Below, piece after piece: positions 53,589 to 63,215 of a stretch of DNA of 64,000 bases. The position numbers and the translations under genes are program-made. The stretch is from Gammaproteobacteria bacterium. Its GTDB lineage: Bacteria > Pseudomonadota > Gammaproteobacteria > Burkholderiales > Rhodocyclaceae. The stretch spans positions 496,001 to 560,000 of the forward strand of contig JAHJPX010000007.1 of NCBI GenBank assembly GCA_018819515.1. Direction: 5' to 3'. The first letter of the stretch is position 1, and each line of letters starts with the position of its first letter. The notes under the pieces were generated by a model. The model worked only from the letters and a program-made list of their open reading frames with translations, did not search any database and was not told the origin of the DNA.

Positions 53589-56255
53589 ATGTCAGAACTG
53601 ACAGTCTTGTCTCGCCCCGACTTCCGGCCGACGGCCGGCCGCCGTTTCCTGAGTGCCGGTCGCGATGACGCCCCGGCAATCGTTACCGACGACGGTCGAA
53701 CCGTGTCCCACGGGCAGCTTCGCGACGAGGCACTGCTTCTCGGCAAGCGCTTCGGGAACGAGAAGAAGCTGATTCTCATTGTCGCGCGGAACGAACCGGA
53801 GACGATTTCTGCCTACGTCGCGGCGCTGAACTCGGGTCATGCGGTCATTCTGCTCGGCCCCGAACCCACCGCCCTGATCGAACATGTGTGCGCGCAATTC
53901 AACCCGAACTTCATATGTCACCGCGACGGGTCCGAATGGCACATCATCGAGCGGCATGCGGACGAATTGCCGCTGCATCCCGAGCTGGCCTGCCTGCTGT
54001 CGACGTCGGGCACCACAGGCGAGGGAAAGTTCGTCCGCCTTTCGTATCGAAACCTGATCGCCAACGCGCTCTCGATCGCCGAGTATCTAGGGATTGCGGC
54101 GTCCGACAGATTCCTCCTGAACCTGCCGATCAATTATTCCTTCGGCCTGTCGATACTCAACAGCCACTTGATCATGGGCGCCCGCCTGCTGGTGAGCGAA
54201 CGGTCGGTTACCGAGCCCGAGCTTTGGGAGTTCTTCCGCAGCAACGAAGGAACCGGGCTTGCCGGCGTGCCGCACACCTACAAGTTGCTGGACGCATCCG
54301 GGTTCGAGGATATCGATCTGCCGTCGCTCCGCACCCTGACGCAGGCCGGCGGCCGTCTGCCGGAGCCCCTGGCGCGCAAGTTCGCCCGCTGGTCCGAAGA
54401 GCGCGGCGCCCGTTTTTTCATCATGTACGGCCAGACGGAGGCCTCCCCGCGAATTTCCTATCTGCCCCCCGAACTTGCTACGACCCATCCCGATTGCATC
54501 GGCCGGGCGATACCCGGCGGTACGCTTGAGCTGATCGATGGCAAAGGCAATGTCATCACGGCGATTGACACCGAAGGTGAGCTTCAGTACAGGGGCCCCA
54601 ACGTGATGATGGGATATGCGACCCATGTCGCCGAACTTGCGCTTGGACCCGGCCCCGAGGTTTTGCGGACCGGCGATCTGGCGGTGATGAACCGGACCGG
54701 ACTGTTCCGCGTTACCGGCCGCGAGAAGAGGTTCCTCAAGATCTACGGGCTGCGGATTTCCCTCGACGAGATCGAACGCAAGCTTGAAGCGCAGTCGATC
54801 AAGGCGCTATGCGGCGGCAACGACGAATTTCTCGGTGTCATGACAACCGAGGATCAGGCCGAGGAACAGTATCTGAAGGAGCTGATATCGCGGATCTCCG
54901 GTTTGCCGATTACCAGCATATTGTTGCTGCGGGTCGCCGACTTCCCCGTCCTGCCGACGGGGAAGATCGACTATCGGAGCGTCGGCCGGGAATTGCTGGG
55001 TGCCCGGGACGCACAAGCGAAACTGCCGATAGCGGACGGGTTCGGCGCCACTGCGCCGGACGATGCCTCGCCGATGTCGCGCATAGTGTCGACATTCCGG
55101 GAGACTTTCCCCGGCCGGCCGATTGGACCCCGGGACTCGTTTGTGTCCCTCGGAGGGGACTCGCTGAACTACGTTTCGGTGGCCATGTCGCTGGAGGATG
55201 TAATCGCCGCCTTGCCCGCTCATTGGGAGAAGTTGACGCTTGCAGAGCTCGAAGCGCTTGCTTCGGCATCCCGAAAACCTGCCCGGGAAGCGCGCAAGGT
55301 TCGGGCCGTCGAGTCAAGCATACTCATACGGGCCGTCGCGACCATATTGGTCGTGGTGAACCACGCCGGGCTTGGCATGGGCATGTTTGAGGGAGGAGCT
55401 GCGCTCCTGCTGGCGGTGGTCGGGTTCAATTTTTCCCGCTTTCAGCGCGTGCAATTTGCCGACGGCCGCGGTGTCGACGTAATGCGGAATTTCTTCGAGA
55501 ACGTCCTCGTGCCCTACTGGCTGGTCATTTTCGGCTTCGGCGTGATGGTAGGCGATCTCAGGCTCGCTGATGTCCTGCTTTTCGACAGCTTCTTCATGCG
55601 CCCCCCCAACATTCCCATTCCATTCGGGACCTGGTTCATTCAGGTCATGACACAGATCATGTTGTTGATGTATCTTCTGTTCCTGTCGAAGCGGGCGCGA
55701 CAAGCCGCGGCTTCCAGGCCCTATTACTTTGGACTTGCCTTGTTGCTGGTGACGATCGGGATAAGGCTGTTCGAGACGGTCGCCTATCGCAAGCTGGGAA
55801 CCAATCTCGGAGGCGGACTGACCATCGAGGCATGGCTCTTTGCGCTCGGGTTTGCGATTGCGGCTGCGGAAACACGCAAGCAGAAGGCGCTGCTGTCATT
55901 GCTCGCGGTGGTTCTTCCATGGGTCTTCCATGCGAACGAGATACCGCGTTCGACCATCGTCATGGTGGGCTGTCTGCTCGTGATCTGGGTTCCACGGGTC
56001 ATCTTGCCGAACAGGATTGCAATGCTGGTCGGTGTCATCGCTTCGGCGTCGATGTTCATCTACATGCTTCATCAAGTTCTTCACCCGAATCCGCTTTCAT
56101 CGTACTGGCAGGTTGATTATGTCGAGATATTCGGCGGAATTTGCCTTGGAATCGCCGGCTGGTGGCTGTTCCGGCGAGTCCAGGAGAGGCTGAAAAAGCA
56201 ATTTGGGCGGATGGGGCGACCGCGAAGTTCCGCCTCGCTATCGACGGAATTCTGA
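53589..56255 (+). CDS. Fusion of AMP-binding domain, acyl carrier domain and membrane acyltransferase
   Basis: 888 residues. Adenylation domain (about 1-465): LLSTSGTTGEGKFVRLSYRNL, FFIMYGQTEASPRISYLPPE, LRTGDLAVMNRTGLFRVTGR and LPTGKIDY. Carrier domain: FVSLGGDSLNY with the phosphopantetheine Ser at about 525. The C-terminal membrane domain (about 575-870, roughly eight to ten spans) begins ILIRAVATILVVVNHAG, the start of acyltransferase-3 proteins. An acyl or aminoacyl group could be activated, held on the carrier and passed to a target at or across the membrane, like DltA-DltC-DltB in one chain. Substrate unknown. GC is lower than in the flanking genes. The start is the ATG at 53589 (MSELTVLSR). 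Confidence 0.85.
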   Translation: MSELTVLSRPDFRPTAGRRFLSAGRDDAPAIVTDDGRTVSHGQLRDEALLLGKRFGNEKKLILIVARNEPETISAYVAALNSGHAVILLGPEPTALIEHVCAQFNPNFICHRDGSEWHIIERHADELPLHPELACLLSTSGTTGEGKFVRLSYRNLIANALSIAEYLGIAASDRFLLNLPINYSFGLSILNSHLIMGARLLVSERSVTEPELWEFFRSNEGTGLAGVPHTYKLLDASGFEDIDLPSLRTLTQAGGRLPEPLARKFARWSEERGARFFIMYGQTEASPRISYLPPELATTHPDCIGRAIPGGTLELIDGKGNVITAIDTEGELQYRGPNVMMGYATHVAELALGPGPEVLRTGDLAVMNRTGLFRVTGREKRFLKIYGLRISLDEIERKLEAQSIKALCGGNDEFLGVMTTEDQAEEQYLKELISRISGLPITSILLLRVADFPVLPTGKIDYRSVGRELLGARDAQAKLPIADGFGATAPDDASPMSRIVSTFRETFPGRPIGPRDSFVSLGGDSLNYVSVAMSLEDVIAALPAHWEKLTLAELEALASASRKPAREARKVRAVESSILIRAVATILVVVNHAGLGMGMFEGGAALLLAVVGFNFSRFQRVQFADGRGVDVMRNFFENVLVPYWLVIFGFGVMVGDLRLADVLLFDSFFMRPPNIPIPFGTWFIQVMTQIMLLMYLLFLSKRARQAAASRPYYFGLALLLVTIGIRLFETVAYRKLGTNLGGGLTIEAWLFALGFAIAAAETRKQKALLSLLAVVLPWVFHANEIPRSTIVMVGCLLVIWVPRVILPNRIAMLVGVIASASMFIYMLHQVLHPNPLSSYWQVDYVEIFGGICLGIAGWWLFRRVQERLKKQFGRMGRPRSSASLSTEF

Positions 56256-56318
56256 TGGTATGCTGCCGTTGGGACGCTGAAGAGCCAGCCGATCCCAACG
56301 ACCATGTGAGGTGATTCC

Positions 56319-57293
56319 GTGACAGCGGCCATCCGCTTCCACCAGACCGGCGGGCCCGAAGTGCTGCGCTGGGAAGAAGTCAGCCTTGGCGATACGCCGC
56401 CTGGCGCTGCGACCGTTCGCCACGAAGCGGTCGGACTCAACTTCATCGACATCTACCATCGCACCGGCCTCTATCCGGTGCCGTTGCCGTCGGGCATTGG
56501 CCTGGAAGGCGCTGGCGTTGTCACCGCCGTGGGCGACGGCGTCGGCGATCTCAAGGTCGGCGACCGCGTGGCCTATGCGGGTGGGCCGGTCGGCGCCTAT
56601 GCCGAGGCGCGTCACATTCCGGCCGACCGGCTGGTCAGGCTGCCCGACGCCATCAGCTTCAGGACGGCCGCGGCCATGATGCTGCAGGGGCTCACCGCGC
56701 AGTACCTGTTGCGCCGCACTTATCGCGTCCAGCCGGGCGACACCATCCTGGTCCACGCCGCCGCCGGCGGTGTCGGCCTGATCGTCTGCCAGTGGGCGAA
56801 GGCGCTGGGGGCCAACGTTATCGGCACCGTCGGCTCCGACGAGAAGGCGACGCTCGCCAGGGCGCACGGTTGCGACCATCCCATCATCTACACACGCGAA
56901 AACTTCACCGAGCGCGTGCGTGAGATCACGGGCGGCGAGGGCGTGCCGGTCGTCTACGACTCGATCGGCAAGGACACATTCGTCGGCTCGCTTGACTGCC
57001 TGCGGCCGCTGGGAATGATGATTACCTTCGGCAACGCTTCCGGGCCGGTACCACCGCTCGATTTGCTTGAGTTGTCGAAGCGCGGCTCGCTTTTCGTCAC
57101 CCGGCCCTCGCTGATGGCCTATACCGCCAAGCGTTCCGACTTGCTGGCGATGGCCGGAGAACTGTTTGAAGTCGTCATGTCCGGCAAGGTGAAGATCGAG
57201 GTGAATCAGTCCTACCCGCTGAAGGAGGCCGCACAGGCGCAGATCGACCTCGCCGCGCGCAGGACCACGGGCTCGACGGTGCTGTTGCCATGA
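56319..57293 (+). CDS. qor: NADPH:quinone oxidoreductase (zinc-free MDR family)
   Basis: 324 residues from a GTG start with GAGGTG upstream. Blocks are GLNFIDIYHRTGLYPVPLP, LTAQYLLRRTYRVQPGDTILVHAAAGGVGLIVCQWAKALGANVIGTV (Rossmann GGVG) and VVYDSIGKDTF. Quinone reductase activity is the family default. LRWEEVSLGDTPPGA carries a 21/24 copy of the dispersed motif in a place where homologues have a similar length. The end overlaps the ParA gene by 4 bp. Confidence 0.92.
   Translation: MTAAIRFHQTGGPEVLRWEEVSLGDTPPGAATVRHEAVGLNFIDIYHRTGLYPVPLPSGIGLEGAGVVTAVGDGVGDLKVGDRVAYAGGPVGAYAEARHIPADRLVRLPDAISFRTAAAMMLQGLTAQYLLRRTYRVQPGDTILVHAAAGGVGLIVCQWAKALGANVIGTVGSDEKATLARAHGCDHPIIYTRENFTERVREITGGEGVPVVYDSIGKDTFVGSLDCLRPLGMMITFGNASGPVPPLDLLELSKRGSLFVTRPSLMAYTAKRSDLLAMAGELFEVVMSGKVKIEVNQSYPLKEAAQAQIDLAARRTTGSTVLLP
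56375..56398 (-). repeat. Dispersed 24-bp motif in qor
   Basis: 21 of 24 matches, antisense to the gene, read as EVSLGDTP near residue 20. Confidence 0.65.
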
Positions 57294-57916
57294 AGAACAT
57301 CATGGTGGCCAACCCGAAGGGCGGCAGCGGCAAGAGCACGCTGGCGACCAACCTAGCCGGCTGGTTGGCTCGCCAGGGGCATCGCGTCATGCTCGGCGAC
57401 ATCGACCGGCAGCAGTCTTCGCGTGAGTGGCTCAAATTGCGCCCGCCCGCGCTGCCGCGCATCGAGGGATGGGACGTCGAGGACGGCAAGCCGGCGCGAC
57501 CGCCGGCCGGCACCACGCACACCGTACTCGATACGCCGGCCGGGTTGCACGGCAAGAAGCTCGATCGCGTCCTGAAGGCCGTCGAGGGCGTGTTGGTGCC
57601 CCTGCAGCCGTCGTTGTTCGATATCCTCGCCACGCGCCATTTCCTTGATGCGCTGGCCGAGGAAAAGGAAATCCGCAACCATGACGCCTTCGTCGCGATC
57701 GTCGGCAACCGCGTCGATGCGCGCACCCGCGCCGCCGGCGAACTGGAGCGTTTTCTCGACGACGTCGGCCTACCGGTGCTGACCTATCTGCGCGACACGC
57801 AGAACTATGTGCAGGCCGCGGCGCACGGGCTGACGATTTTCGATTTGCCGCCCTATCGAGCGGAGCAGGACTGGCAGCAGTGGCAGCCCGTCCTCGACTG
57901 GGTCGCCGCGGGCTGA
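57290..57916 (+). CDS. Orphan ParA-family ATPase
   Basis: 208 residues. The deviant Walker A is NPKGGSGKSTLATNLAGWLA and the switch region is TVLDTPAGLHG. The protein is short and lacks a DNA-binding N-terminal domain, as in ParA/MinD-like plasmid or cargo-positioning types. No parB is next to it. It overlaps qor (ATGA) and is followed after 82 bp by a two-receiver GGDEF gene. It may position a protein cargo; what cargo is unknown. Confidence 0.88.
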   Translation: MKNIMVANPKGGSGKSTLATNLAGWLARQGHRVMLGDIDRQQSSREWLKLRPPALPRIEGWDVEDGKPARPPAGTTHTVLDTPAGLHGKKLDRVLKAVEGVLVPLQPSLFDILATRHFLDALAEEKEIRNHDAFVAIVGNRVDARTRAAGELERFLDDVGLPVLTYLRDTQNYVQAAAHGLTIFDLPPYRAEQDWQQWQPVLDWVAAG

Positions 57917-57934
57917 GTCGCCGGGATCGCTCCG

Positions 57935-57981
57935 CTATTGCTACGCGTATGACAATAGGCGAAAATCCGTAGTCCTGTCAT
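57935..57981. promoter_or_regulatory. Inverted repeats upstream of the two-receiver GGDEF gene
   Basis: CTATTG/CAATAG (57935-57940, 57953-57958) and ATGACA/TGTCAT (57949-57954, 57976-57981) interleave in the gap after ParA. Possible operator or hairpin; no named regulator is implied. Confidence 0.35.
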
Positions 57982-57998
57982 AGTCTTTTCCGCGAACC

Positions 57999-59615
57999 AT
58001 GCCGCACGAAAGCGTCGACGATCAATTGTCCATCCTGGGCGCCCGCTGGAAGGACTACAAAAGCCAGAGCGGTGGCGCTTTCGATCAGTTCGTCGAGTTC
58101 ACCCTCGCCCTGAACAGCCTGGCCGAGCGCCTCGACCGGCTCCGGCTGCCCGGCCTGGTGCGGCAATGCGAAGGGCTGGAAAATGCCGCGCTGGAGCTGT
58201 TTGGCGATCCCGACTCGCATCCGATGGCACCCCAGACGGTGCAGGCGCTCGATCGCCAATTGGAATCATTGATGGGTGCCGTCATATCGGCGCGCCGATT
58301 CGACAATACGGTGGAAAAGCGCGCGCCCGACGAAGTCGTCGAACGGAAGCCGAGCAAGTGGATCAAGCCGCGCTCGATCTGGATGATTTCCAGCCCGGGT
58401 ACCAGTTGGGCATCCGGGCTGGCCGCCCAGTTGTCCTATTTCGGCTTTCAGATGCGCGCCATGCCGTGGTTCGCCGAGCTGGGGGATGAAGAGCCGCCGT
58501 TCGCCGTCGTGTTCGTGCCGAACGATGCCGACACCAGCCCGGACGAACGGGCCATGGACGACATCCGCCGCGTACGCACCGCCTGCCCGGAGAGCCAGTT
58601 CATCTATCTCGGCGTGCCGCCCACGCTCGACAGCATGGTCGAACTCATGCGCGCGGGAATCGATGTCACCATCCGGCGCGATGAACAAATGGCGGCGCTG
58701 CTGTCTACGGTGCTCAGCCTCGTCCAGACCCGTGAGCCGGTACGATATCGCGTTCTGGTGGTCGAGGATTCGCGCGTGGCGGTCGCCCAGATCCAGCGGG
58801 CGCTGACGGCGCACGGGATAGACAGCACGACGATTTCGAGTCCGAGCGGCCTGTTCGACGCCATCGAGACCTATCAGCCCGACCTGATTCTCATGGACAT
58901 GTACATGCCCGGCTGCAATGGCGTCGAGGCGACCCGCGCACTGCGTCAGCTATCGGACTATCAGGCGCTTCCGATCGTCTATCTTTCCAGCGAAACTGAC
59001 GCCGAACTGCAGGTAGAGGCGCTCCGGCTCGGTGGCGACCAGTTCCTGACCAAACCCTTCAACCCGCTGCTGCTTGCCGCGACGGTCAAGACCACCATCG
59101 AACGGCACCAGGAAATGCAGCGGGCCAGTCGCCACGACGGCCTCACCGGCCTGCTCAATCACACGGCGGCCAAGGCCGAACTCGATGCGCGTCTGGCCAT
59201 GCTGCCGCCGAATACGCCCGTGACGGTCGCCATGATCGACATCGACCACTTCAAGTCGGTCAATGACGCTTTCGGGCATCCGGTCGGCGACCAGGTGATC
59301 CGCAGCCTGGCATGGCTGCTGAAGGGTTGGCTGCGCAGTTCCGATATCGTCGGCCGTTACGGCGGCGAGGAATTCATCGTCGCCATGCCGGGTATCGACA
59401 TCAAAGACGCGTATGCCATGCTCGACGGCATTCGCGCACATTTCTCCAACCTGCCGCACGTTCATGCCAATGGCAGCCTGCGCGTCACGTTCAGCGCCGG
59501 TATCGCGCCGTATCCGCTCGTCGACAATGGCCGCGACCTGATCGAGATTGCCGACCAGGCGCTGCTGGAAGCCAAGGCGCTCGGGCGGAACCGGATCGTC
59601 GAAGCGCGTATCTAG
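57999..59615 (+). CDS. Two-receiver response regulator with GGDEF output
   Basis: 538 residues. Residues 1-125 form a helical region (FDQFVEFTLALNSLAERLDRL). A degenerate receiver-like domain covers about 126-245 (RSIWMISSPGTSWASGLAAQLSYFGF), lacking a clear phospho-Asp. A genuine receiver follows (RVLVVEDSRVAVAQIQRAL, phospho-site LILMDMYMPGCNG, YLSSETD, TKPFNP). The GGDEF domain has VGRYGGEEFIVAMP and inhibitory RSSD. Phosphorylation probably raises cyclic-di-GMP synthesis. No histidine kinase gene is adjacent. Confidence 0.92.
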   Translation: MPHESVDDQLSILGARWKDYKSQSGGAFDQFVEFTLALNSLAERLDRLRLPGLVRQCEGLENAALELFGDPDSHPMAPQTVQALDRQLESLMGAVISARRFDNTVEKRAPDEVVERKPSKWIKPRSIWMISSPGTSWASGLAAQLSYFGFQMRAMPWFAELGDEEPPFAVVFVPNDADTSPDERAMDDIRRVRTACPESQFIYLGVPPTLDSMVELMRAGIDVTIRRDEQMAALLSTVLSLVQTREPVRYRVLVVEDSRVAVAQIQRALTAHGIDSTTISSPSGLFDAIETYQPDLILMDMYMPGCNGVEATRALRQLSDYQALPIVYLSSETDAELQVEALRLGGDQFLTKPFNPLLLAATVKTTIERHQEMQRASRHDGLTGLLNHTAAKAELDARLAMLPPNTPVTVAMIDIDHFKSVNDAFGHPVGDQVIRSLAWLLKGWLRSSDIVGRYGGEEFIVAMPGIDIKDAYAMLDGIRAHFSNLPHVHANGSLRVTFSAGIAPYPLVDNGRDLIEIADQALLEAKALGRNRIVEARI

Positions 59616-59687
59616 CAGGTCCGCGGCGTGTGTTGCGCCATGCGGGACGGCGCATGGAATCTGCGCGAGACTGACAATCCGGCGCGG

Positions 59688-59693
59688 TAGAAT
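59688..59693 (+). promoter_or_regulatory. -10-like hexamer before dnaE
   Basis: TAGAAT followed by six bases and the dnaE ATG. CTGACA lies 11 bp before it, too close for a -35. Confidence 0.45.
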
Positions 59694-59699
59694 TCCCGC

Positions 59700-62600
59700 A
59701 TGCCCGCATCCTCTACGCCGCCGAATTTGCCTCAATTCGTCCATCTGCGGCTGCACAGCGAATATTCGATTACCGATGGTCTGGCCCGGCTCGACGACGT
59801 CGTCGACAAGGAGAGCAAGCGGGTGATTCACCGCGGCGTGGTTTCGGCCGCCGCCGCCGACGGCATGCCGGCGCTGGCGCTCACCGACCTCGCCAACATG
59901 TTCGGCATGGTCAAGTTCTATTCAGGGGCGCGCCGTGCCGGCATCAAGCCGATTGTCGGCGTCGACGTCTGGATTGCGGAAGAAGACGGCCTCGATGCCT
60001 CGCGTGACGGTGCCTCGCGCCTCTTGCTGCTGGCGAAGAATCGCGCCGGCTACCTGCGCCTGTGCGAATTGCTGACGACCGCCTACCTGACGCCGCGCCG
60101 CCACGGCCGGGCCGAAGTGTCGCGCGCCGCCGTCGCCAACGGCGACAACGCCGGGCTGATCGCGCTTTCCGGCGCGCAAGCCGGCGATGTCGGGCAATGG
60201 CTGGCGGTCGGCAAGTCCGATCGGGCGAAAGCCTGCGCCGCCGCCTGGGCGAAGTTGTTCCCGGACAGCTACTACCTCGAAGTGCAGCGCTACGGCCAGC
60301 CACAACAGGAAGCGCAAGTCGCGCAGACCGTTGCGCTGGCCGGCGAACTCGATCTGCCCGTGGTTGCCACGCATCCGATCCAGTTTCTCGACCGCGACGA
60401 TTTCGGCGCGCACGAGGCGCGCGTCTGTATCTCCGAAGGCTACGTGCTGGCCGATCCGCGCCGGCCGAAGCATTTCACCGAGGAACAGTATTTCAAGAGC
60501 CAGGCCGAGATGGTCGCGCTGTTTGCCGACCTGCCGGAGGCGCTGGAAAATTCCGTCGAGATCGCCAAGCGCTGCAACGTTTCGATCGAGTTGGGCAAGA
60601 GCAAACTGCCGGACTTCCCGACGCCGGACGGTGTTTCGCTCGACGAATACCTCGCGCAGCAGTCGCGCGCCGGTCTGGAGAAGCGCCTGCTGCAACTCTT
60701 CCCCGACGAGGCCGAGCGGAAAAGTCAGTCGTCGCGGTACGCCGAGCGGCTGGAATTCGAGATCAAGACCATCCAGCAGATGGGCTTTCCCGGCTACTTC
60801 CTGATCGTCGCCGACTTCATCCAGTGGGCGAAGAAGAACGGCGTACCGGTCGGTCCCGGTCGTGGCTCCGGCGCCGGTTCGCTGGTTGCCTATTCGCTGC
60901 TCATCACCGACCTCGACCCGATTCGCTACGACCTGCTGTTCGAGCGTTTCCTGAATCCCGAGCGCGTGTCGATGCCCGACTTCGACATCGACTTCTGCCA
61001 GGAAGGCCGCGACCGTGTCATCCACTACGTCAAGGAGAAGTACGGCGCCCATGCGGTGTCGCAGATCGCCACCTTCGGCACCATGGCTGCCAAGGCCGTT
61101 ATCCGCGACGTCGGCCGCGTGCTCGACCTCGGCTTCAACTTCGTCGACCAGTTCGCCAAGCTGATTCCCAACGAACTCGGCATCACGCTCGAAAAAGCGA
61201 TGGAAGTCGAGCCGGCCATCGTCCAGCGCATCGGCGAGGAAGAGGGACTGAAGACGCTCTGGGAACTGGCGCTCAAGCTCGAAGGCCTGAACCGCAACGT
61301 CGGCATGCACGCCGGCGGTGTGCTGATCGCGCCCGGCAAGCTCACCGACTTCTGCCCGCTCTATTCCGCCGACGGCGGCGCCACCACCGTCAGCCAGTTC
61401 GACAAGGACGATGTCGAAAAGGCTGGCCTCGTGAAGTTCGACTTCCTCGGTCTGCGCACGCTGACCATCCTCGCCGAAGCGGTCGAGTTCGCGCGCACCG
61501 TCGACGGCGCCGACGTGAGCCTGGAAACGCTGCCGCTCGACGACAAGGCCACCTACGACAATATCTTCAAGAACGGCAACTCCACGGCGGTGTTCCAGTT
61601 TGAGTCCGGCGGCATGAAAGATGCGCTGGTGCAGGCCAAGCCGGACTGCCTGGAAGACCTGATCGCGCTGAACGCCCTCTATCGACCCGGGCCGATGGAG
61701 AATATTCCGAGCTTCATCGCCCGCAAGCACAAGCGCGAGCGCGTCGCCTATCCGCACCCGAATCTGGAGAAGGTGTTGACCAACACCTACGGCATCATGA
61801 TCTACCAGGAGCAGGTGATGCAGACCGCACAGGTGATCGCCGGCTACAGCCTCGGTGGCGCCGACGTGTTGCGCCGCGCGATGGGCAAGAAGAAGAAGGA
61901 GGAGATGGACAAGCAGCGCGCCATCTTCGTCGCCGGCGCGGAAAAGAACGGCATCGCGGCGGCCCTGGCCAACGAGATCTTCAACACCATGGAGAAGTTC
62001 GCCGGCTACGGCTTCAACAAGTCGCACGCCGCCGCCTACTCGCTGGTCGCCTACCAGACCGCCTGGCTCAAGCACCATCATCCGTCCGCCTTCGTCGCCG
62101 CGACGCTGTCGTCGGAAATGGCCAACACCGACAAGGTGCAGTTCTTCTACAACGACGCGAAGGAAAACGGCATCGTCTTCCTGCCGCCCGACATCAATCT
62201 CGGCGGCGTGCGCTTCCAGCCGACCGACGGCAAGACCATCCGCTATGGCCTCGGTGCGATCAAGGGCACCGGCGAGTCGGCGCTCTCCGTCATCCTCAAG
62301 GCGCGCGCCGAGGGTGGGCCGTTCATCGACCTGTTCGACTTCTGCCGCCGCGTCGACAAGCGCGTCGTCAACCGCCGCGTCGTCGAGGCGCTGATCCGCG
62401 CCGGCGCCTTCGACAGCCTCGACGACCATCGGCACAAGTTGTTCGCCTCGGTCGGCATCGCGCTGGAAGCAGCCGAGCAGGCCGAGCGCAACGCGCATCA
62501 GGGCGGCCTGTTCGACATGGGCGGCGCCGACGACGCACCGCAGACGCACTACGTCGACGTGCCACGCTGGGGCGAGCGCGAACGGCTGCTGAACGAAAAG

Positions 62601-63215
62601 CAGGCGCTCGGCTTCTTCCTCTCCGGCCATCCGTACAACGAGTATGCCGACGAGCTGAAGTCCTTCGTCAAGCGCAAGCTCGGTGAACTGCAGGCGCAAC
62701 GCGACCCGGTGCTGCTGGCCGGCATCGTCATCAGCACGCGCACGCAGATGACCCGCCGCGGCAAGATGTGCATCGTCCTGCTCGACGACGCCAGCAAACA
62801 GATCGAGGTTTCCGTATTCAACGAACTGTGGGAAGCCGAGCGCAGCAAGATCAAGGAAGATGAACTGCTGCTGGTCGAAGGCAAGGTACAGAACGACGAC
62901 TACACCGGCGGCCTGCGCATCACCGCCGACCGCCTGCTGACGCTCGGCGAAGCGCGAGCCCGTTTCGCCAAGGCGTTGAAGCTGTCGATGAACGGCGGTA
63001 CCCGCAGCGGCGACGCGCAGCGGCTGCAAACCATCCTCGCGCCCTATCGTCGCGCCGGCGGCAGCACCTGCGCGGTGCGTCTCGCCTATCGCAACGGCGA
63101 TGCCGAAACCGAGATTGCGCTGCCGGATAACTGGCGCGTCACGCTCGACGACGCGCTGCTCGCCTCCCTCAACGACTGGCTGACGCCAAGCAACGTCCGG
63201 GTCGTTTACGCATGA
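59700..63215 (+). CDS. dnaE: DNA polymerase III alpha subunit
   Basis: 1171 residues, full-length replicative polymerase. PHP domain (FVHLRLHSEYSITDGLARL), catalytic palm (VGPGRGSGAGSLVAYSL, RVSMPDFDIDFC with the active Asp residues), fingers and helix-hairpin-helix, an OB domain (MTRRGKMCIVLLDDASKQIEV) and a C-terminal tail. The dispersed motif encodes KSQSSRYA between LFPDEAER and ERLEFEIK. The length there seems the same as in E. coli DnaE as I recall it. The stop overlaps the cupin ATG. Confidence 0.97.
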   Translation: MPASSTPPNLPQFVHLRLHSEYSITDGLARLDDVVDKESKRVIHRGVVSAAAADGMPALALTDLANMFGMVKFYSGARRAGIKPIVGVDVWIAEEDGLDASRDGASRLLLLAKNRAGYLRLCELLTTAYLTPRRHGRAEVSRAAVANGDNAGLIALSGAQAGDVGQWLAVGKSDRAKACAAAWAKLFPDSYYLEVQRYGQPQQEAQVAQTVALAGELDLPVVATHPIQFLDRDDFGAHEARVCISEGYVLADPRRPKHFTEEQYFKSQAEMVALFADLPEALENSVEIAKRCNVSIELGKSKLPDFPTPDGVSLDEYLAQQSRAGLEKRLLQLFPDEAERKSQSSRYAERLEFEIKTIQQMGFPGYFLIVADFIQWAKKNGVPVGPGRGSGAGSLVAYSLLITDLDPIRYDLLFERFLNPERVSMPDFDIDFCQEGRDRVIHYVKEKYGAHAVSQIATFGTMAAKAVIRDVGRVLDLGFNFVDQFAKLIPNELGITLEKAMEVEPAIVQRIGEEEGLKTLWELALKLEGLNRNVGMHAGGVLIAPGKLTDFCPLYSADGGATTVSQFDKDDVEKAGLVKFDFLGLRTLTILAEAVEFARTVDGADVSLETLPLDDKATYDNIFKNGNSTAVFQFESGGMKDALVQAKPDCLEDLIALNALYRPGPMENIPSFIARKHKRERVAYPHPNLEKVLTNTYGIMIYQEQVMQTAQVIAGYSLGGADVLRRAMGKKKKEEMDKQRAIFVAGAEKNGIAAALANEIFNTMEKFAGYGFNKSHAAAYSLVAYQTAWLKHHHPSAFVAATLSSEMANTDKVQFFYNDAKENGIVFLPPDINLGGVRFQPTDGKTIRYGLGAIKGTGESALSVILKARAEGGPFIDLFDFCRRVDKRVVNRRVVEALIRAGAFDSLDDHRHKLFASVGIALEAAEQAERNAHQGGLFDMGGADDAPQTHYVDVPRWGERERLLNEKQALGFFLSGHPYNEYADELKSFVKRKLGELQAQRDPVLLAGIVISTRTQMTRRGKMCIVLLDDASKQIEVSVFNELWEAERSKIKEDELLLVEGKVQNDDYTGGLRITADRLLTLGEARARFAKALKLSMNGGTRSGDAQRLQTILAPYRRAGGSTCAVRLAYRNGDAETEIALPDNWRVTLDDALLASLNDWLTPSNVRVVYA
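60720..60743 (-). repeat. Dispersed 24-bp motif in dnaE
   Basis: 22 of 24 matches, antisense to dnaE, read as KSQSSRYA in a helix before the palm. Confidence 0.8.

Noticed and set aside
59922..63029. A very long open frame antisense to dnaE
   Set aside because: It mirrors dnaE codon structure in GC-rich DNA and its translation lacks domain logic. dnaE has every expected motif.
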